NCBI GenBank assembly: GCA_036417435.1
Contig: CM070910.1
Location: forward strand, 69,906,784 to 69,970,783
From: Inia geoffrensis
Lineage: Eukaryota > Chordata > Mammalia > Artiodactyla > Iniidae
Direction of reading: 5' to 3'
DNA: 64,000 bases
How positions within the stretch are numbered: the first letter of the stretch is position 1; every line of letters starts with the position of its first letter. The translations under genes were made by a program, and so were the position numbers. Positions 59,033 through 64,000 of this stretch are shown in pieces. The notes below the pieces were generated by a model. The model worked only from the letters and a program-made list of their open reading frames with translations. It was not told the origin of the DNA and did not search any database.

Positions 59033-59999
59033 GCACTGCAGTCCAAAGGCATTCCAGCCAGCTTCTCTCTGTAAGATCTTCCAGATATGAGCAGGCCCCA
59101 GTGTCTGCACTCTCCATCCCCAGAGGACATGGGTTAAACTCTTTCCCAGGTGCCAGGCAGACTAACACACACCTGCCTCTCAGCAAACATCCCCCTGGGG
59201 CACCCTCCTCTGAGGTCCACCCTTCATCCTCCATTCTGTCTGAGTAGTTCTCTGGAAGCTCTGTCATTTGGCTGAGGGTGGGAGTGGGGACTCCTCTAAC
59301 AGGCTGGGGTGGGAATATAACACTGACAGTTCTGTTCAAAGACCTCACCAATAACCTCAAGTAATTTCTTAGTTTCCTTTCGAATATCCTGGCGATTGGT
59401 GAGGTGTAAAGGATTATAGTTTTCCATTTTTTGGATGCTTCTAGCCAGCCCTGAATGTGTATTTGGCACTTCTCTTTAGAATGTAGGGACATATGACACC
59501 TATTCATTTCAGCTGAGATTAGGAAAAGTCCCATTTAACATTCTATTATAAGAAGAATGATTGGCATTGAAAAGCGGAGGGAATTGACATAAGACTAATC
59601 ACGATGAAATCTAAATATAAGCCATCAGTAACTTATAATCAAGGTAGAAAAGCAGGACAGAAAAATATGTTTTATAATTGTGAGCATTGCAATGTAAGAT
59701 ACTAGGGACAGCTAAGCACAGATAATAAATACACCATATGCTACCTAGGCCCCTATTTTGAGAGCTTTTTATAGGACATGTACATGAAGTGCCAGACTAC
59801 AGGGAACATATTAAAGAGTACAGCTTAGCAAAGCATTCACATCCATCAAGCAGCATTTGATTCTTAGGTTTATTGTGTCACATCTAAGATAATGAGATTG
59901 TTAATTGAGTTTACCTTTAAATATGTATATATATAAGTGAGTGAAGGAAATGCACCAAAATTTTGTAAATAACAGTGAAAATTTGATAGAACCATTAGC
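59033..59999. other. Stretch with no recognised gene or repeat
   Basis: A reverse frame at 58893-59534 (213 codons) overlaps the SINE and unassigned sequence. No domain is recognisable and I take it as chance. Confidence 0.45.
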
Positions 60000-60115
60000 A
60001 GTTATTCTTTTTATTCTCTTAAAATAAATTTTTATTTTAGAGTAGCTTTAGATTCACAAAAGAGTTACAAAGATAATACAGTTAGTTCCCATGTATTCTG
60101 TACCAAATTTACAGG
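60000..60115 (-). repeat. Old L1 3' UTR fragment
   Basis: 'tttagattcacaaaagagttacaaagataatacagttagttcccatgtattctg' resembles, in reverse, the well-known 3' region of older mammalian L1 ('attgcaaagatagtacagagagttcccatata'). Confidence 0.5.
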
Positions 60116-60195
60116 ATTATAGTGAGAATTAAGCATGAGAAGTGCCTGGAACATGGCTAGAACTCAATAAATGTTTTAACTACTATTATTATAAG
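60116..60195 (+). repeat. MIR 3' fragment
   Basis: 'gtgagaattaagcatgagaagtgcctggaacatggctagaactcaataaatgttttaactactattatta' matches the MIR 3' end. Confidence 0.65.
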
Positions 60196-60521
60196 TGGTA
60201 GTGGTAATATTCTGGCAACATGATATAGATGAGGAGGTAGATGAACCTGTGATTCGTCTGAGACCCACACAGTAGTTTAGAGTAACTGAGATGATGGTCA
60301 ACATGAACTGTGGAGATGTTCCCAAGGTTGATAAGACTCCTTGGGTAGAGTCAAACAATAGTCGGAACCTTGGCCTCTGTGGACAGATAGGAAGGGCTCA
60401 GTCTATGGGCAGAGCCTCGGAGCTGGGGATCCTCAATCATACATGGACATGACATCTTGCTCCCTGTGGCTTATTAAGCATCCATCTGTGTTATGGGCTA
60501 AATTGTGTCCCACCTCGAAGA

Positions 60522-60528
<7 letters not shown>

Positions 60529-60602
<74 letters not shown>

Positions 60603-60834
60603 TTATTTATTTATTTATTTTTATTTATTTTTTTTTTCTTTGCGGTATGCAGGCCTCTCACTGTTGTGGCCTCTCCCATTGCGGAGCACAGGCTCTGGAC
60701 ACGCAGGCTCAGTGGCCATGGCTCATGGGCCCAGCCGCTCCGCGGCATGTGGGATGTTCCCAGACCAGGGCATGAGCCCATGTCCCCTGCATCAGCAGGT
60801 GGACTCTCAACCACTGCGCCACCAGGGAAGCCCC
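60529..60834 (-). mobile_element. CHR-1-like SINE with a tail turned into (AT)n/(ATTT)n
   Basis: The SINE body is at 60640-60834 ('gcggtatgcaggcctctcactgttg' to 'gcgccaccagggaagcccc'). Its tail (60529-60639) is about 70 bp of AT repeat, then (ttta)n and poly-T. The target duplication aagattcatat at 60518-60528 and 60835-60845 places the microsatellite inside the insertion. Confidence 0.93.
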
Positions 60835-60845
60835 AAGATTCATAT

Positions 60846-61024
60846 TTTTTAAAAAAATTTTTATTGGAGTATAGTTGATTTACAATGTTGTGTTAGTTTC
60901 AGGCGTACAGCAAGGTGAGTCAGTTATACATATACATATATCCATTCTTTTCTAGACTCTCTTCCCATGTAGGCATTACAGAGTATTGAGTAGAGTTCCC
61001 TGTGCTATACAGTATATTCTTAAT
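60846..61024 (-). mobile_element. 5'-truncated L1 3' end
   Basis: 'ttattggagtatagttgatttacaatgttgtgttag', 'gcgtacagcaaggtgagtcag' and 'gagttccctgtgctatacagta' are L1 3' UTR in reverse. The 8-bp attcatat occurs at 60838-60845 and 61025-61032, overlapping the SINE's own target duplication. Confidence 0.88.
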
Positions 61025-61385
61025 ATTCATATGTTGAAGGCCTAACTCCCAGTACCCCAGAATGTGACTGTATTTGGTGATATAGCCTTTGAAGAGAAGA
61101 TTAACTTAAAATGAGGCAATTGGGATGGGCCCTAGTTCAATTTGACTTTGTCCTTACAAGAAGAGAAAATTGGAACACACACAGGGACACCAGGGGAAAG
61201 ACCATGTGAGGACACAGCAATAAGGTGTCCATCTGCAAGCCAAGGTGGGGGGCCACAGGAGAAACCAAGTCTGCTGACACCTTGATCTTGGACCTCAGCC
61301 TCCAGAATTGTGAGAAGATAAATTTCTGTAGTTTAAGCCACCCAGTCTTTGGCACTTTGTTACGCAGCCCTGGAAACAAATACAG

Positions 61386-61901
61386 ACATTGAGCTGGGAT
61401 AGGGGGACAGTAGAATAAGGTTGACAGGTAAGAACCAGAGAGGAGGCTGGGCTAGGAGTTGAGGTGCACAGGGGCAAGAAGAGCTGGGAGCATAGGCAGC
61501 AAAGATGACCCAGGGAGCAACACAGCCCCCCTTAGGATATGCATCAGGACTGGGGAGGGGTCAACAATAGTTATTTAGGAGGTAGAAGTAGAGCCCGCTA
61601 CGCCTCCATGTGGGAAATGTATTGATAGATTCACCTCTGAGGGACTGGAGAAGGAAGGCAGAGACCCCATAGATGATGAGGTGGTGAAGGTACGAGTGGA
61701 TCAGTGATTTAACTGCTTATGGCATAATTTGGTTTATTATTAGGGGTTGTGATTTTTCTTTGGGTCAAAGTATGATTTTATGCTGTGTGGAGTGTGCATG
61801 TTTGTGTGTAAAACTGTATATTTAAGGAATATGTTTTAGTTAGGTTTATTGCAGTCTTAAGGCTATCTGAGTAGATAGGGCATTCACTCATGTTTTTCCA
61901 T
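61386..61901. other. Stretch with no recognised gene or repeat
   Basis: Plain sequence between the MaLR LTR and L1-D, with no ORF of note. Confidence 0.45.
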
Positions 61902-61912
61902 TGCCTGCACTT

Positions 61913-63989
61913 TTTTTTTTTTAATCTTTATTGTAGTATAATTGCTTTACAGTGGTGTGTTAGTTTCTGCTTTATAACAAAGTGAATCAGCTGTACATAT
62001 ACATATATCCCCATATCTCTTCTCTCTTGCGCCTCCCTCCCTCCCACCCTTCCTATCCCAACCCTCTAGGTGGTCACAAAGCACCGAGCTGATCTCCCTG
62101 TACTATGTGGCTGCTTCCCACTAGCTATCTATTTTACATTTGGTAGTGTATATATGTCCATGCCACTCTCACACTTTGTCCCAGCTTACCCTTTGCCTCC
62201 CCATGTCCTCAAGTCCATTCTCTAGTAGGCCTGCGTCTTTATTCCTGTCTTGCCCCTAGGTTCTTCATGAGCTTTTTTTTTTTTTTTTTTTAGATTCCAT
62301 ATATATGTGTTAGCATAAGGTATTTGTTTTTCTCTTTCTGACTTACTTCACTCTGTATGACAGACTCTAGGTCCATCCACCTCACTACAAATAACTCAGT
62401 TTCGTTTCTTTTTATGGCTGAGTAATGTTCCATTGTATATATGTGCCACATCTTCTTTATCCATTCACCTGTTGATGGACACTTAGGTTGCTTCCATGTC
62501 CTGGCTATTGTAAATAGAGCTGCAGTGAACATTGTGGTACATGACTCTTTTTGAATTATGGTTTTCTCAGGGTATATGCCCAGTAGTGAGATTGATTGCT
62601 GGGTCGTATGGTAGTTTTGTTTTTAGTTTTTTAAGGAGCCTCCATACTGTTTTCCATGGTGGCTGTATCAATTTACATTGCCACCAACAGTGCAAGAGGG
62701 CTCCCTTTTCTCCACACTCTCTCCAGCATTTATTGTTTGTAGATTTTTTGATGATGGCCATTCTGACCGGTGTGAGATGATATGTCATTGTAGTTTTGAT
62801 TTGCATTTCTCTAATGATTAATGATGTTGAGCATTCTTTCATGTGTTTGTTGGCAATCTGTATATCTTCTTTGGAGAAATGCCTGTTTAGGTCAACTGCC
62901 CATTTTTGGATTGGGTTGTTTGTTTTTTTGATATTGAGCTGCATGAGCTGCTTGTATGTTTTGGAGAATAATCCTTTGTCAGTTGCTTCATTTGCAAATA
63001 TTTTCTCCCATTCTGAGGGCTGTCTTTTCGTCTTGTTTATGGTTTCCTTTGCTGTGCAAAAGCTTTTAAGTTTCATTAGGTCCCATTTGTTTATTTTTGT
63101 TTTTATTTCCATTTCTCTAGGAGGTGGGTCAAAAACGATCTTGCTGTGATTTATGTCATAGAGTGTTCTGCCTATGTTTCCCTCTAAGAGTTTGATAGTG
63201 TCTGGCCTTATATTTAGGTCTTTAATCCATTTTGAGTTTATTTCTGTGTATGGTATTAGGGAGTGTTCTAATTTCATTCTTTTACATGTAGCTGTCCAGT
63301 TTTCCCAGCACCACTTATTGAAGAGGCTGTCTTTTCTCCATTGTATATTCTTGCCTCCTTTATCAAAGATAAGATGACCATATGTGCGTGGGTTTATCTC
63401 TGGGCTTTCTATCCTGTTCCATTGATCTCTATTTCTGTTTTTGTGCCAGTACCATACTGTCTTGATTACTGTAGCTTTGTAGTATAGTCTGAAGTCAGGG
63501 AGCCTGATTCCTCCAGCTCCATTTTTCTTTCTCAAGATTGCTTTGGCTATTCGGGGTCTTTTGTGTTTCCATACAAATTGTGAAATTTTTTGTTCTAGTT
63601 CTGTGAAAAATGCCAGTGGTAGTTTGATAGGGATTGCATTGAATCTGTAGATTGCTTTGGGTAGTAGAGTCATTTTCACACTGTTGATTCTTCCAATCCA
63701 AGAACATGGTATATCTCTCCATCTATTTGTATCATCTTTAACTTCTTTCATCAGTGTCTTATAATTTTCTAAATACAGGTCTTTTGTCTCCTAAAGATGC
63801 TACCAGAAAACTACTAGAGCTAATCAATGAATTTGGTAAAGTAGCAGGATACAAAATTAATGCACAGGAATCTCTTGCTTTCCTATACTCTAATGATGAA
63901 AAATCTGAAAGTGAAATTATCTTAATTTACCGTTTCAACAAAAAGAATAAAATACCTAGGAATAAACCTACCTAAGGAGACAAAAGACC
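61913..63989 (-). mobile_element. L1-D: 5'-truncated L1 with inverted 5' segment (twin priming)
   Basis: 61913-63791 is minus-strand L1: poly-T tail, 3' UTR and the ORF2 3' half. 63792-63989 is a plus-strand ORF2 piece ('[16 protein letters not shown]' text) that belongs just upstream in an intact L1. Both pieces contain 'ggagacaaaagacctg', so the parts overlap by about 16 bp, and the junction shares 'cc'. The 11-bp target duplication tgcctgcactt (61902-61912) and tgcctgcattt (63990-64000) ends exactly at the window edge. Confidence 0.95.
62290..63751 (-). pseudogene. L1-D ORF2 3' part, little damaged
   Basis: From 63751 to 62567 the frame is open for 394 codons, from '[20 protein letters not shown]' to the knuckle C-x3-C-x7-H-x4-C ('[18 protein letters not shown]'). 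It then shifts at a small insertion near 62590 ('gattgattgctgg'), and the last 80 codons are in another frame (62290-62532). It lacks the endonuclease and the FADD motif. It is the least decayed L1 frame in the window, hinting at the youngest insertion. Confidence 0.93.
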
Positions 63990-64000
63990 TGCCTGCATTT

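Larger units (their letters stand above)
60489..61384 (+). mobile_element. MaLR-type LTR invaded by a SINE and an L1
   Basis: The LTR starts 'tgttatgggctaaattgtgtcccacc' (60489-60528), resumes at 61025 with 'attcatatgttgaaggcctaactccc', and runs through 'gaatgtgactgtatttggtgatatagcc' and 'gtccttacaagaagagaaaattgg' to 'aagataaatttctgtagtttaagccacccagtc...aaatacag'. Everything from 60529 to 61024 is inserted material. Confidence 0.85.

Noticed and set aside
58893..59534. 213-codon reverse ORF
   Set aside because: Its C-terminal part is CHR SINE and the rest has no recognisable domain; it spans an insertion border.
3800..60880. tRNA genes suggested by A and B boxes
   Set aside because: All such boxes found lie in CHR SINE heads with SINE bodies and target duplications; none folds into an intact tRNA by eye.
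1..64000. CRISPR array or bacterial defence system
   Set aside because: The short repeats present are slippage duplications or microsatellites, and the sequence is clearly mammalian.

Overview
This window is nuclear DNA of a mammal, most likely a cetacean (whale, dolphin or porpoise). The main clue is about sixteen copies or fragments of tRNA-derived SINEs of the CHR type. They have pol III A and B boxes, the 'gcgccaccagggaagccc' head seen in reverse, and the 'gcggtacacgggcctctcac' 3' body of the CHR-1 type. Older L1, L2, MIR and MaLR repeats form the usual mammalian background. I cannot separate toothed from baleen whales, and a hippopotamus-like relative is not strictly excluded. I find no intact protein gene, no rRNA or tRNA gene and no CRISPR. 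This is intergenic or deep intronic, retrotransposon-rich sequence; long ORFs are L1 remnants, repeat translations or retrocopies.

Layout. 1-10.8 kb: mostly unassigned old sequence with SINEs, a fossil L1, a MER5-like piece and MIRs. 10.8-22.1 kb: two solo ERV1-type LTRs of one family, same orientation, each TG...CA with its own 4-bp target duplication, and old repeats between them. 23.1-30.15 kb: L1-A, a near full-length minus-strand L1 with a SINE in its 5' UTR and a 14-bp target duplication. 30.3-31.2 kb: RPS2 processed pseudogene. 32.1-34.4 kb: an L2 fossil cut by an L1 3' end that is itself cut by another L1 3' end. 35.0-48.9 kb: L1-B (plus strand), split at 40,107 by a second full-length plus-strand L1 (L1-C) that appears to carry a 3' transduction; both have a CHR SINE inside ORF2. 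49.4-53.25 kb: a 3.8-kb minus-strand retrocopy of NAA40 including a long GC-rich 3' UTR, interrupted by two SINEs. 53.3-61.4 kb: unassigned sequence, two MaLR LTRs (one heavily invaded) and more SINEs. 61.9-64.0 kb: L1-D, a young L1 with a twin-priming inversion whose target duplication ends on the last base of the window.

How the parts relate. Nothing acts as a pathway. The common thread is the L1 machinery: target duplications and A-rich tails show that L1 elements, CHR SINEs and the NAA40 retrocopy were all inserted by L1-type target-primed reverse transcription. The nesting gives a relative order of events: L2, then older L1 3' ends; L1-B, then L1-C, then the SINE in L1-C. The points most worth a second look are the putative L1 3' transduction, tandem promoter monomers and a captured SINE-like segment in the L1 5' UTR, a different 5' UTR in L1-C, the twin-priming structure, and two retrotransposons at one target site inside a MaLR LTR. 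I found no evidence for a new functional system.
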